Positions 10,143-17,838 of a stretch of 63,704 nt of DNA are shown piece after piece. Source of the DNA: an uncultured Lactobacillus sp. (lineage in GTDB: Bacteria; Bacillota; Bacilli; Lactobacillales; Lactobacillaceae); assembly GCF_947367085.1 (NCBI RefSeq), contig NZ_CANBCP010000006.1, positions 1-63,704 on the forward strand, given 5' to 3'. A program made the translations under genes and the position numbers. Position 1 is the first letter of the stretch. Each line of letters opens with the position of its first letter. A model generated the notes under the pieces. The model worked only from the letters and a program-made list of their open reading frames with translations, was not told where the DNA came from and made no database searches.

Positions 10143-10190
10143 AAAGAGCGATTGTAGTATGCAAAAATTTGCTACAGTCGCTCTTTTTGT
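10143..10190 (+). terminator. intrinsic terminator after the small LPXTG gene
   Basis: AAAGAGCGATTGTAG (10143-10157) pairs with CTACAGTCGCTCTTT (10172-10186), with one G-T pair, followed by a T run. Confidence 0.9.
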
Positions 10191-10493
10191 ATAATGATAA
10201 TTGCTGATAAAAGCTGTGGTTGAGCAAAAATATGCTGGTTTGTATATTAACAATCAGGAGGTATCGTGGTAAGATGATTACTGAACTGAGGATAAATATC
10301 TCTATATAGCTTATAATAGCGGGCCCGTGATAAAAAATGGGCCCAAAAGTCAACCTTATAAAGGGAGTTCTGAAAAACAGGCTCCCTTTATTTGTATTCT
10401 CAAGTTTTTTTCGATGTAAACGTTTGAGAACCTATCATCTTCGCGGTTTTTCTGATAAAATACTAAAAAATAAAATTTTGAGGAGAGACGAGT
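10191..10493. promoter_or_regulatory. brnQ upstream region with two hairpins and an inverted repeat
   Basis: No convincing gene is visible. A GC-rich hairpin has GGGCCC arms at 10321-10326 and 10339-10344. A second terminator-like hairpin pairs AAAGGGAG (10360-10367) with CTCCCTTT (10382-10389) and is followed by ATTTG. Nearer the gene, TTCTCAA (10397-10403) and TTGAGAA (10424-10430) form a 7-bp inverted repeat that includes a weak cre-like TGTAAACGTTTGAG (10415-10428). A GATAAAAT -10-like element lies near 10453. These could be a leader with attenuation plus an operator, which is inference. Confidence 0.4.
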
Positions 10494-11858
10494 TTGAAGA
10501 ATTCTAAACCTAAAAAATTATCTACTAAACAATACTTAGTAGTTGCTTCAATGATTTTTGCCTTGTTCTTTGGGGCAGGAAACTTAATTTTTCCACTTCA
10601 TTTAGGTCAGCTAGCTGGAAGTAATTGGCCAGCAGCTGCGACTGGATTTTTAGTGACAGGGGTTGTTTTGCCACTTTTGTCATTATTAGCAGTTGCTATT
10701 ACTCGAAGTGATGGAGTTTATCAGGTTGGATTACCAGTAGGCAGCGCCTTTGCGATCGTCTTTATGACGCTCATTCACTTAACAATTGGGCCTTTATTTG
10801 GAACGCCAAGAACGGCCACCGTTTCTTACACAGTCGGTGTAGCGCCACTTCTTCCTAAACATTTACAAGGTATTGGGCTGACGATTTTTACTATCATCTT
10901 TTTTGCAATTGTATTTGCAATTTCTTACAACCAAAGTGATATCTTGTCTTCATTAGGTAAGATTTTGAACCCGATTTTCTTAGTTCTTTTATTTGTGGTC
11001 TTTGTAATTGCTTTTGCACGTCCTTTAGGAAATCCTTCAGCAGCGCACGTAACACAAGAATATGTCCATGGTGCTTTGATTAACGGCTTCTTAGAAGGTT
11101 ATAACACGATGGACGCCTTAGCAGGACTTGCCTTTGGTGTTACGGTGGTTACCGCAATTAAGGCGATGGTCAATAATGATGAAAGTCAGACTGCTAAAGT
11201 TACTGCTAAGTCAGGGATGATTGCGGTAGCGGCAATTGGTGTGATTTATTGTTTATTAATCGTGATTGGTGCGATGTCACTAGGTCACTTTAAGATTTCT
11301 GCCGATGGTGGGGTTGCTTTCTCACAGATTGTTACTTACTATGCCGGAATTTTGGGTCAGGCTTTGTTAGCTGTTTTAATAGTTTTAACGTGTTTGACTA
11401 CTGCAGTAGGACTAGTTGCCGCATTTGCACAAGATTTCCACGCACATTTTCCAAAGCTAAGCTACAGAGCATGGCTTGCTATTTCATGTTTAGCTTCCCT
11501 TGCAACTGCTAACTTAGGATTAGAACAAATTATTAAATGGTCCTTGCCAGTATTGATGTTCTTATATCCACTAGCAATGGTGCTAATTGTTTTATCGGTA
11601 TTTTCACCATTATTTAAGAGCGATCATGTAGTTTATAAGATCACGATGGTTTTGACTTTGATTCCAGCAATCTTTGACTTACTGATTAATTTACCTCAGC
11701 CAATTGCTTCAACAAGTTTTGTGGTCGGTTTAGCTAAATGGCGCCTAGCTTACTTACCATTAGCTAATGTCGGTTTATCTTGGCTTGTACCAGCATTATT
11801 TGGAGTATTTTTAGGTGTGATCTTACACCTTTGGCGCCGTAAGACAGAAAGAATTTAA
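10494..11858 (+). CDS. brnQ: branched-chain amino acid carrier BrnQ
   Basis: A 454-residue LIVCS-family membrane carrier that takes up leucine, isoleucine and valine with a cation. The N-terminus carries the family signature FALFFGAGNLIFPLHLGQLAG at about residues 17-37, and about 12 membrane segments follow, ending in a short basic tail (RRKTERI). Start is TTG 10494 after AGGAGAG at 10481-10487. Length is normal for the family. It stands alone between terminators, between two cell-wall protein genes. Lactobacilli of this group are multiple amino-acid auxotrophs, so a stand-alone importer fits. Confidence 0.93.
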   Translation: MKNSKPKKLSTKQYLVVASMIFALFFGAGNLIFPLHLGQLAGSNWPAAATGFLVTGVVLPLLSLLAVAITRSDGVYQVGLPVGSAFAIVFMTLIHLTIGPLFGTPRTATVSYTVGVAPLLPKHLQGIGLTIFTIIFFAIVFAISYNQSDILSSLGKILNPIFLVLLFVVFVIAFARPLGNPSAAHVTQEYVHGALINGFLEGYNTMDALAGLAFGVTVVTAIKAMVNNDESQTAKVTAKSGMIAVAAIGVIYCLLIVIGAMSLGHFKISADGGVAFSQIVTYYAGILGQALLAVLIVLTCLTTAVGLVAAFAQDFHAHFPKLSYRAWLAISCLASLATANLGLEQIIKWSLPVLMFLYPLAMVLIVLSVFSPLFKSDHVVYKITMVLTLIPAIFDLLINLPQPIASTSFVVGLAKWRLAYLPLANVGLSWLVPALFGVFLGVILHLWRRKTERI

Positions 11859-11869
11859 TAAGCTAAATT

Positions 11870-11897
11870 AGCACTCATTCGTGGGTGCTTTTTTATT
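11870..11897 (+). terminator. brnQ terminator with UUCG tetraloop
   Basis: AGCACTCA (11870-11877) and TGGGTGCT (11882-11889) form an 8-bp stem closed by TTCG, followed by a T run. The first stem half begins 11 bases after the brnQ stop. Confidence 0.85.
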
Positions 11898-11926
11898 TTG
11901 AGAGAATAGGTGAAAAAATATCAGTT

Positions 11927-11973
11927 AAATAACATCAATCACTCTTTAAAATAAAATTACAAGTGTTATTATT
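11927..11973 (+). promoter_or_regulatory. paired AATAACA / TGTTATT motif upstream of an LPXTG gene
   Basis: AAATAACATCAAT (11927-11939) and ACAAGTGTTATTATT (11959-11973) lie about 85 bases before the start at 12056. A similar pair, AAATAACATTGAT and ACAAGTGTTATTCTT, occurs at 40711-40753 upstream of another surface-protein gene. TGTTAT matches the WalR half-site pattern TGTWAH, but the 11-base direct spacing expected for WalR is not seen here. Confidence 0.35.
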
Positions 11974-12055
11974 ATAATTGAAAGAGATAAGGAAGACCTA
12001 ATTAATCGATAAGCATTAAAAAATAAAGATATAGATTCTAGAAAGTGTGTCAAAA

Positions 12056-13285
12056 ATGTCAGAACATAAGCAACATTTTTCAATTAGAAAATTAAGTATC
12101 GGAGCAGCCTCAGTTTTAATCGGGATGTCCTTTATGACTACGAATTCAAACAAAGTTCATGCTGATGTAAATAATGATAACAAGCAGTCTGATAAAAATG
12201 ATGCAGCTTCTTTAAAACAAGTTCAAACCCAAAAGCAAGTTGAACAGACGCAACTCAAAGTTAAAACACCAGCTCCTCAATCTAAAGTAGCTGGTGTAAA
12301 ACCAAATGAAATTGGTGGTAGCGTTGCTAGATATATCAATGTCGTCTTGCCTGATGATCTAAGCGATGAAGAGCGTGCTAGTGTAGTTAGCGAACTTGAA
12401 AATAGTGGCTATCAAAAAGTTGCACCTAATGCATCAAATTTATACAGCAACAATACTTGGGAACTAGCTCAAAAGCCAACATTTTCTAATCACAAGTCTT
12501 TTTGGCAAGATGGAAAAGAAGTTGTGATAGATCCTGGTGAAAATATGCACTATGATATTGTTGCTATTCCCCAAATTAATGGCTATCGTTCTATCAGTTC
12601 GATGGACGCAAGTGTTACAACTTCTATTTCAGGCAAGGATGTAACCTATGCTCGGGCAATTAGTATTCCTCACTTGTACTATATCCATTATCAAAAAAAT
12701 AAAAAGAAAACCGGCATTCCGTTAACAATGGATTTGCCAAAATATGACCTTAATAAGCTGAAGAAAAGCGAAACCGGTATTCCATTAACAATGGATTTGC
12801 CAAAATATGATCTTAATAAGCTGAAGAAAAGTGAAACCGGCATTCCATTAACAATGGATTTGCCAAAGTTTGATTTAACACAGATTCAAAATCACATACC
12901 TGATGTTCCAGACACACCAGTACCACAACCTGACTCTACACCGAATACTAATAATGATATTCCATCCCCACAACCATTGAATCAAAATACTCCAACTGAT
13001 CCGGAAATTGAAACTGTAGCACCTCATGCAAATGAAACACCTGATTCTAATGAATGGGTTGAAACTACGCCTGCACCAAAAGTTAAAGCTTCAACCTTAA
13101 TTGCAAGTAGCAGTCATAAAAAAGCAGCCGCTAAAACAGTTGCTCCTAAAGCTCAAACTCCAGATGAATTACCACAAACTGGTTCTAAACAAGCAGCAGC
13201 TATCATCGCTTTAGCAGGTGTCGGCTTAACTGGCTTAGCTTCATTTGCAGTCATTGGAGGAAGTAAGAAAAAGTTTAATAAATAA
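12056..13285 (+). CDS. LPXTG surface protein with 21-residue tandem repeats
   Basis: A 409-residue wall-anchored protein. I chose ATG 12056 because the GAAAG ribosome site at 12041-12045 is correctly spaced for it; the in-frame GTG at 12047 is too close. The signal contains FSIRKLSIGAASVLIG (YSIRK type), with cleavage near VHADV. A domain at about 85-215 resembles part of a Mub-type repeat (LPDDLSDEERASVVSELENS, then INGYRSI). Two perfect and one partial copy of a 21-residue unit (TGIPLTMDLPKYDLNKLKKS...) follow, then a Pro-rich wall spanner. LPQTG is at 372-376, ahead of a hydrophobic segment and a Lys-rich tail. The ligand is unknown. Confidence 0.88.
   Translation: MSEHKQHFSIRKLSIGAASVLIGMSFMTTNSNKVHADVNNDNKQSDKNDAASLKQVQTQKQVEQTQLKVKTPAPQSKVAGVKPNEIGGSVARYINVVLPDDLSDEERASVVSELENSGYQKVAPNASNLYSNNTWELAQKPTFSNHKSFWQDGKEVVIDPGENMHYDIVAIPQINGYRSISSMDASVTTSISGKDVTYARAISIPHLYYIHYQKNKKKTGIPLTMDLPKYDLNKLKKSETGIPLTMDLPKYDLNKLKKSETGIPLTMDLPKFDLTQIQNHIPDVPDTPVPQPDSTPNTNNDIPSPQPLNQNTPTDPEIETVAPHANETPDSNEWVETTPAPKVKASTLIASSSHKKAAAKTVAPKAQTPDELPQTGSKQAAAIIALAGVGLTGLASFAVIGGSKKKFNK
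12710..12865 (+). repeat. 63-bp in-frame tandem repeat, two full copies and a partial third
   Basis: Units start at 12710, 12773 and 12836. The first two differ by only a few synonymous-looking bases; the third diverges after about 30 bases (KFDLTQIQ instead of KYDLNKLK). The period is exactly 21 codons, so copy number can change without a frameshift. Confidence 0.9.
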
Positions 13286-13331
13286 CGTAAAACCTCTTTA
13301 ATTACAGTACTAATCGTACTATAATACATAG

Positions 13332-13503
13332 ATGAATATAGAGTTACAAGGTGCACTATCCTTGCGGTTCGGGCTTGTTAGTGCTTATGCAAGTCGGGGT
13401 CGCAAGGGGAGATTGTTTGACTATCTTTCTAGAATAGTTGACTTTCTAGGTGCTTAATCGATAAAGGCATGGTTCATATTATTTATGGATCGTGTCTTTT
13501 TTT
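13332..13503 (+). ncRNA. unrecognised structured leader or small RNA with a possible pseudoknot
   Basis: A -10 TATAAT lies at 13320-13325, so a transcript should begin near 13332. CCTTGCG (13360-13366) pairs with CGCAAGG (13401-13407); inside it GGCTTG (13372-13377) pairs with CAAGTC (13390-13395). The hairpin loop TAGTGC (13379-13384) is a perfect complement of GCACTA (13353-13358) just 5' of the stem, giving a pseudoknot. A second hairpin, GACTAT / ATAGTT, follows near 13419-13439. The RNA ends in a 16-bp intrinsic terminator just before the ubiE ribosome site. It does not look like SRP, 6S, tmRNA, T-box or TPP RNA. It may be a riboswitch for the next gene or an independent small RNA. Confidence 0.55.
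13463..13503 (+). terminator. terminator of the leader RNA before ubiE
   Basis: The 16-base arms at 13463-13478 and 13484-13499 pair over their whole length when four G-U pairs are allowed, with a 5-base loop, and an 8-base T run follows. Dependence on G-U pairs shows that it works on the plus strand only. It ends 17 bases before the ubiE ATG. Confidence 0.85.
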
Positions 13504-13519
13504 GTAGGAGATTTTACAG

Positions 13520-14251
13520 ATGACTTTAACTAATAAAGTTCCAGAAAAAGATGTTCATGATCTTTTTAGTCGTGTAGCACCAAATTACGATAAAATGAAT
13601 GATTTGATTAGCCTAGGTACCCAACGTTTGTGGCGCAAAAAACTATTTAAAAAATTGCAGGTTAAGCCCGGTGATTTTTGTCTTGATCTATGTTGCGGCA
13701 CTGGTGATTTAACAATCGCTTTGGCAAAACAGGTAGGTCCGTCTGGAAATGTGGTTGGGCTTGATTTTAACGAAGATATGTTAAGACTGGCTTATGATAA
13801 GGTTTTGACTGCTGGTGCTGAAAAAGAAATCCAGTTGCGCCAAGCGGATGCAATGAACTTGCCTTATGAAGACAGCAGTTTTGATATTGTGACAATTGGT
13901 TTTGGACTACGTAATGTTCCTGATGCAAATCAAGTTCTGCGTGAGGTTTATCGTGTTTTAAAGCCTGGCGGAAAATTTGCGGTTCTTGAGACCTCCCAGC
14001 CAACGAATCCTATCGTTAAAGTGGGCTGGAAAGCTTATTTTAAGCTCTTTCCGAAGTTTGCTAAGTTACTACACTCAAATGTAAGTGACTATCAATATTT
14101 GTCTCAGACGACAGGAAAATTTGTTTCTGCAACTAAGCTAAAAGAGATGTTTGAAAAAGCCGGCTATCAAGATGTTACAGTAACAAAATTAAATCTTGGG
14201 GCAGGTGCAATTCATATTGGAGTTAAAAACAAATATAATAGAAAGCAATAA
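13520..14251 (+). CDS. ubiE: UbiE/MenG-family demethylmenaquinone methyltransferase
   Basis: A 243-residue class I SAM-dependent methyltransferase, of the family that C-methylates demethylmenaquinone or ubiquinone precursors. N-terminus VHDLFSRVAPNYDKMNDLIS and the SAM-binding motif LDLCCGTGDLTIALA (about residues 54-68) are characteristic, as are IGFGLRNVPD and REVYRVLKPGG. Start ATG follows GGAG at 13507-13510. No other quinone gene is in this window, so it may act on an imported or partial-pathway quinone. It lies 24 bases before pepI and probably forms an operon with it. The leader RNA and terminator immediately upstream suggest transcriptional attenuation. Confidence 0.88.
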   Translation: MTLTNKVPEKDVHDLFSRVAPNYDKMNDLISLGTQRLWRKKLFKKLQVKPGDFCLDLCCGTGDLTIALAKQVGPSGNVVGLDFNEDMLRLAYDKVLTAGAEKEIQLRQADAMNLPYEDSSFDIVTIGFGLRNVPDANQVLREVYRVLKPGGKFAVLETSQPTNPIVKVGWKAYFKLFPKFAKLLHSNVSDYQYLSQTTGKFVSATKLKEMFEKAGYQDVTVTKLNLGAGAIHIGVKNKYNRKQ

Positions 14252-14275
14252 GTTCATTAAGTAAAGGAGTATTTT

Positions 14276-15190
14276 ATGAAAACTGGTACAAAAATTATTA
14301 CTTTAGATAATGGCTATCACTTATGGACCAATACTCAAGGTCATGGTGACATCCATTTATTGGCTCTTCATGGCGGCCCTGGTGGCAATCATGAATATTG
14401 GGAAGATACTGCAGAACAGCTCAAAAAACAAGGTCTAGACGTTCAAGTAACCATGTACGACCAATTAGGCTCTCTTTATTCGGACCAACCAGATTATTCT
14501 GATCCTGAAATTGCGAAGAAGTATTTGACTTATGAATATTTCTTAGATGAAGTTGATGAAGTTCGCGAAAAATTAGGTTTGGATAACTTTTATTTGATTG
14601 GCCAAAGCTGGGGCGGCTTGCTTGTTCAAGAATACGCTGTTAAGTATGGTCAACACTTGAAAGGTGCTATTATTTCTTCAATGGTTGACGAAATCGATGA
14701 ATACGTAGATTCTGTTAACCGCCGCCGTCAAGAAGTTTTGCCTCAAACTGAAATTGACTTTATGCATGAATGCGAAAAAAATAATGACTATGACAACCAA
14801 CGCTACCAAGATGACGTTCAGATTTTGAACATTAACTTTGTGGACCGTCGTCAGCCATCTAAGCTTTACCACTTAAAAGATATTGGTGGTAGCGCAGTTT
14901 ACAATGCTTTCCAAGGTGACAACGAATTTGTGATCACTGGTAAGTTAAAGGACTGGCACTTCAGAGATCAACTTAAGAACATTAAAGTTCCAACTTTGCT
15001 TACATTTGGTGAAAATGAGACTATGCCAATTTCTACTGCTAAGATTATGCAAAAAGAAATTCCAAATTCACGTCTTGTAACCACTCCAGATGGCGGCCAC
15101 CACCACATGGTTGATAATCCTGATGTTTACTACAAGCACTTAGCTGACTTTATTCGTGAAGTTGAAGATGGCAGCTTCAAGGGTGAATAA
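14276..15190 (+). CDS. pepI: proline iminopeptidase PepI
   Basis: A 304-residue cytoplasmic alpha/beta-hydrolase of peptidase family S33 that removes N-terminal proline from small peptides, part of the lactobacillar peptide-utilisation set. The oxyanion loop ALHGGPGGNHEYW lies near residues 29-41. The nucleophile elbow GQSWGG places Ser at 111, and the His end is GGHHHM near 275. Lactobacillus PepI enzymes have closely similar length and motifs. AAAGGAG precedes ATG 14276. It follows ubiE closely and has a separate small-RNA region after it. Confidence 0.9.
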   Translation: MKTGTKIITLDNGYHLWTNTQGHGDIHLLALHGGPGGNHEYWEDTAEQLKKQGLDVQVTMYDQLGSLYSDQPDYSDPEIAKKYLTYEYFLDEVDEVREKLGLDNFYLIGQSWGGLLVQEYAVKYGQHLKGAIISSMVDEIDEYVDSVNRRRQEVLPQTEIDFMHECEKNNDYDNQRYQDDVQILNINFVDRRQPSKLYHLKDIGGSAVYNAFQGDNEFVITGKLKDWHFRDQLKNIKVPTLLTFGENETMPISTAKIMQKEIPNSRLVTTPDGGHHHMVDNPDVYYKHLADFIREVEDGSFKGE

Positions 15191-15231
15191 TTCTAATTTT
15201 GTAAAATTGTGAGCTGTGATATAATTTAAGT

Positions 15232-15357
15232 ATAAAAAAAGGAACCACGAGGGCTCCTGCAACGCCGCCTTAAGAGCGGTGGGTAAAATTACAAAATAGC
15301 TAGAACGCCACTCTCTAACTTCTCCCAAAGTTATAAAAAAGAGCGGTGTTTTTTTAT
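15232..15357 (+). ncRNA. antitoxin-like RNA of a type I toxin-antitoxin remnant
   Basis: An extended -10 (TG-A-TATAAT, 15217-15225) predicts a start near 15232. The RNA has a hairpin CGCCGC/GCGGTG (15263-15281). It ends in an intrinsic terminator: AACGCC-A-CTCT (15304-15314) pairs with AGAG-C-GGTGTT (15340-15350), then a T run to about 15355. On the opposite strand GGAGCC (15257-15252) pairs with GGTTCC (15246-15241), then seven T, ending a minus-strand transcript. So two convergent transcripts overlap by about 100 bases. The minus one passes through a short hydrophobic ORF at 15404-15354. This is the architecture of type I antisense-RNA antitoxins. Not homology-checked. Confidence 0.5.
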
Positions 15358-15404
15358 TTTCGGTTGATGTAGGTTAGTAGAGCTAACACAAACATGCCGA
15401 ACAA
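15354..15404 (-). pseudogene. truncated holin-like (type I) toxin peptide
   Basis: On the minus strand, a TTG at 15404 opens the 16-residue frame LFGMFVLALLTYINRK, ending in TAA at 15354. A Phe-Gly-x-Phe-x-hydrophobic stretch followed by a short Arg/Lys tail is what the holin-like toxin family of lactobacilli ends with. The expected N-terminal half and ribosome site are missing: the upstream bases belong to a terminator hairpin (15406-15437), and an in-frame TGA follows a few codons further back. Its 3' end overlaps the terminator of the plus-strand RNA. I infer a decayed toxin beside a still well-formed antitoxin RNA. Confidence 0.4.
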
Positions 15405-15439
15405 AAAAGATCCTACCTCATATCAAGTAGGATCTTTTT
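15404..15439. terminator. bidirectional terminator after the bile salt hydrolase gene
   Basis: AAAGATCCTAC (15406-15416) and GTAGGATCTTT (15427-15437) form a perfect 11-bp stem with A and T runs on either side. It probably ends the minus-strand cbs operon. Confidence 0.85.
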
Positions 15440-15479
15440 GCGTCTTTAAGTGAATACAAATAATATAATTTCCGTTTAA

Positions 15480-16430
15480 TTAATAAATTGTTACCTTAGA
15501 ATTATTAGTATTTTCGTCATTGAAGCTATAGCTCTTCAATTCGAAATCATTTTCAAAGTTGCAGTAGTAAGTCTTAGTCTTAGCTGAGTAACAAGCGGTG
15601 TAAACTGTGTATTCATCAGCGCCATCTTTGTTAACTACGCTACCTTTTACCATTGCAACAGACTTTAAGATATTGAAGAATTTTGCTACATTAGCTGTTT
15701 CGCCTTTAGCAGTTGGATAGTTAGCATTTAAGTAGGCTGCTTTTACAAAACGGTCAGCTGGGATGCTGTCACCTGGTAAACCTAAGCTACCAGTACCTAC
15801 ACCCCAAGGAGCTATTTCTTGACCATTCCAGCTTTGCTTAGTTGCGTCATGTGGGGTTAGACCTGTGTAGTTGCCTAAGTTAGTTAATTGCCAGTTAAAG
15901 TCAGGACTGTTAGTTAAAACACCTAACTTATCTTCAAAGATCTTCATCCCATATTGCTTAGAAACTTCTAAGACAATTGCTTCATCCTTATCGCTGATGA
16001 TCCAGTGAAGTGGAGCGACAGGATAAGCAGGAATAGCTGCTTCACTAACTAAGTTGACATCTTTGAGAGCTTTTTTAACTTGTGCAACAGTTGAAAAGTT
16101 TTCAGTTACCCAAAGCATCAGCTCATAAGAAGCAAGGTTTGTTTTTCCTTCAACAGGACCATCGCTAAATTTAGCATAGTGAGGGAAGTTTAATCCAGCA
16201 ATACCTAGGCCGTCTTCGTTATAGCAATCAAAGTATGATGGATAATTATTGATCATGATTCCCATTCCGATGACAGCTTTGGTAGTTTTTGCGTCATCCA
16301 TAAATTTATATGGTAATGAATAATTACGTGGAACAACCATTACTTTTTCGCCATAATCTTCACCAACATCTAGGTTACGGCCGAAATAAAGATTATTTTC
16401 ATCATCTGTAAATCTTAAACTTGTACACAT
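15480..16430 (-). CDS. bsh: conjugated bile salt hydrolase
   Basis: A 316-residue Ntn-hydrolase of the choloylglycine hydrolase family that cleaves glycine or taurine from conjugated bile salts in the cytoplasm. The N-terminus MCTSLRF exposes Cys2 as nucleophile once Met is removed. R18 and D21 (GRNLD) and the TNSPDF segment match the known active-site set. Length agrees with lactobacillar BSHs (about 316-325). Start ATG 16430 is two bases after the stop of the upstream MFS carrier, so it is the third gene of that operon. The order carrier-carrier-hydrolase matches cbsT1-cbsT2-cbsH-beta of L. johnsonii. Substrate preference cannot be read from sequence. Confidence 0.95.
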   Translation of the reverse strand: MCTSLRFTDDENNLYFGRNLDVGEDYGEKVMVVPRNYSLPYKFMDDAKTTKAVIGMGIMINNYPSYFDCYNEDGLGIAGLNFPHYAKFSDGPVEGKTNLASYELMLWVTENFSTVAQVKKALKDVNLVSEAAIPAYPVAPLHWIISDKDEAIVLEVSKQYGMKIFEDKLGVLTNSPDFNWQLTNLGNYTGLTPHDATKQSWNGQEIAPWGVGTGSLGLPGDSIPADRFVKAAYLNANYPTAKGETANVAKFFNILKSVAMVKGSVVNKDGADEYTVYTACYSAKTKTYYCNFENDFELKSYSFNDENTNNSKVTIY

Positions 16431-16432
16431 TG

Positions 16433-17797
16433 TTAATTCTCCTTTGCATTTGTTACAGCTTTAGCAGCTTGCTCAGCAATATATTTCTTTTGATATTTCT
16501 TAATAGCCACAACAGCAATTACTAATAAGACAAATCCAATAATTACAAAGGCCATCATGAACCACCAAGCAGTTGTAAAGCTGGCTTTACCCTTGATGAT
16601 ACCGAATAATGGAGCACCGATTGCGTAGCCGATGGCGTAAGCTAAGCCAACATAACCTAACATAACACCTTGATCTTTAGCACCAAACAAATCTTTTGCC
16701 ATAAATGCAGGGCCTGACATGTAGCTAAATACGGCTAATCCACAAAAGATAGCATAGGCAATACCAATTGCTTTACTTTGACTTGCTCCATAAGGCTGAA
16801 AGCTAATAAGGATCATCATGCCAATTGATAAAACGTACATACAACCAGCATAAGCCATCGATTTAGCAGTACCAAATTTATCAAATAAGATACCACCAGA
16901 TACGTTACCAACTAAGCATCCGACACCATACATGGATCCAATTAAACCAACATCAGTTAAAGATAATTTAGTATCAAGAAAGGCCGCATAGTCTTCGTTT
17001 AAAGAAGCAAGTCCTAAACCAATAATCAGGAAACCTAAACTAAAGATCCAGAACCATTTCATCTTGAGTACTTGAGTACTTGACCAACCTTGGAATTCAT
17101 GAGCTTTTTTAGCACTAGCTTCTGCTTTGCTTTCCTCAATTTCTTGTTGAGTAGCAACAATTTCACCTTTCTTAGGGGTTCTAATGAAGCAGGCAATAAT
17201 AATACCGGTGATGACCAAAGCAGCAGCAAAGTAGAAAAATGGAGCCATTGAAAGCAAGTGCCCTGTCTTTGTGTTACCAGTCATAAAGTGTTTTAAAATA
17301 CCTTGAGTTAATGGTTGTAAGAAAATATTACCGATTGAACCACCACAAAAGGCGATTCCTAATGCAGCACCACGGCCTTTGTATGGGAACCAGTGGTTAA
17401 TGACCCAAGGAACACCTTGACCTGAATAAAATGTCGAACCAATCATACAAATGATGGCAGCTGTATAAAATCCAGGTAATTTTGTACTAATTCCAAAGAT
17501 CACGTAGGCAATTGCAGAAAGTGCAATACCAATTAAATACATGATTCTAAAGTTTACTTTTTCTAAAGCTTTACCAATAAATGGTGAAGCAACTGAAGCT
17601 GCGATCGCACCAAAAGTAAAGATTAAGGTGTAAGAAGCTAAAGTGAAATGGAAAGTATTAACTAATGGGTGAATAAATAAAGGTTGAATGTTTTGAGCAA
17701 TACCATAAGGAATGGCTTGGGTTAACATACAAAGAAATACCATAAAATACTTATAGCCTTTGCTAACGGGTTTTCGGTTAGCCAAATTATTAGCCAT
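16433..17797 (-). CDS. cbsT2: MFS bile-salt carrier CbsT2-like
   Basis: A 454-residue, 12-segment major facilitator with the oxalate/formate-antiporter-like architecture. It is strikingly similar to its neighbour at 17839 (GYKYFMVFLCMLTQAIPYGI, WVINHWFP, AHEFQGWS, LGLASLNEDYAAFLDTKLSL), so the pair arose by tandem duplication. In L. johnsonii the matching genes were proposed to exchange conjugated bile salts for the hydrolysed product. The C-terminal tail is Lys/Ala-rich. It lies 41 bases after the first carrier and 2 bases before bsh. Confidence 0.85.
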   Translation of the reverse strand: MANNLANRKPVSKGYKYFMVFLCMLTQAIPYGIAQNIQPLFIHPLVNTFHFTLASYTLIFTFGAIAASVASPFIGKALEKVNFRIMYLIGIALSAIAYVIFGISTKLPGFYTAAIICMIGSTFYSGQGVPWVINHWFPYKGRGAALGIAFCGGSIGNIFLQPLTQGILKHFMTGNTKTGHLLSMAPFFYFAAALVITGIIIACFIRTPKKGEIVATQQEIEESKAEASAKKAHEFQGWSSTQVLKMKWFWIFSLGFLIIGLGLASLNEDYAAFLDTKLSLTDVGLIGSMYGVGCLVGNVSGGILFDKFGTAKSMAYAGCMYVLSIGMMILISFQPYGASQSKAIGIAYAIFCGLAVFSYMSGPAFMAKDLFGAKDQGVMLGYVGLAYAIGYAIGAPLFGIIKGKASFTTAWWFMMAFVIIGFVLLVIAVVAIKKYQKKYIAEQAAKAVTNAKEN

Positions 17798-17838
17798 TTT
17801 ATTTATCCTTCTTTCATAACAAAAATTGGGTAACAGAC

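Noticed and set aside
10261-10353. Short ORF after an AGGAGG-like site upstream of brnQ
   Set aside because: The GTG after the site meets a stop at once, and the next ATG frame has about 26 codons without similarity to known peptides.
12710-12865. Regular repeat as a CRISPR array
   Set aside because: The unit is exactly 63 bases, in frame, with no spacers, inside a coding gene.
13332-13503. RNA before ubiE as SRP RNA, 6S RNA or tmRNA
   Set aside because: The SRP GGAA-type tetraloop helix, the 6S long bulged stem and the tmRNA tRNA-like ends are not present.
15140-15328. 62-codon minus-strand frame over the antitoxin RNA
   Set aside because: No ribosome site; it covers the RNA and the end of pepI and is explained by the antisense RNA structure.
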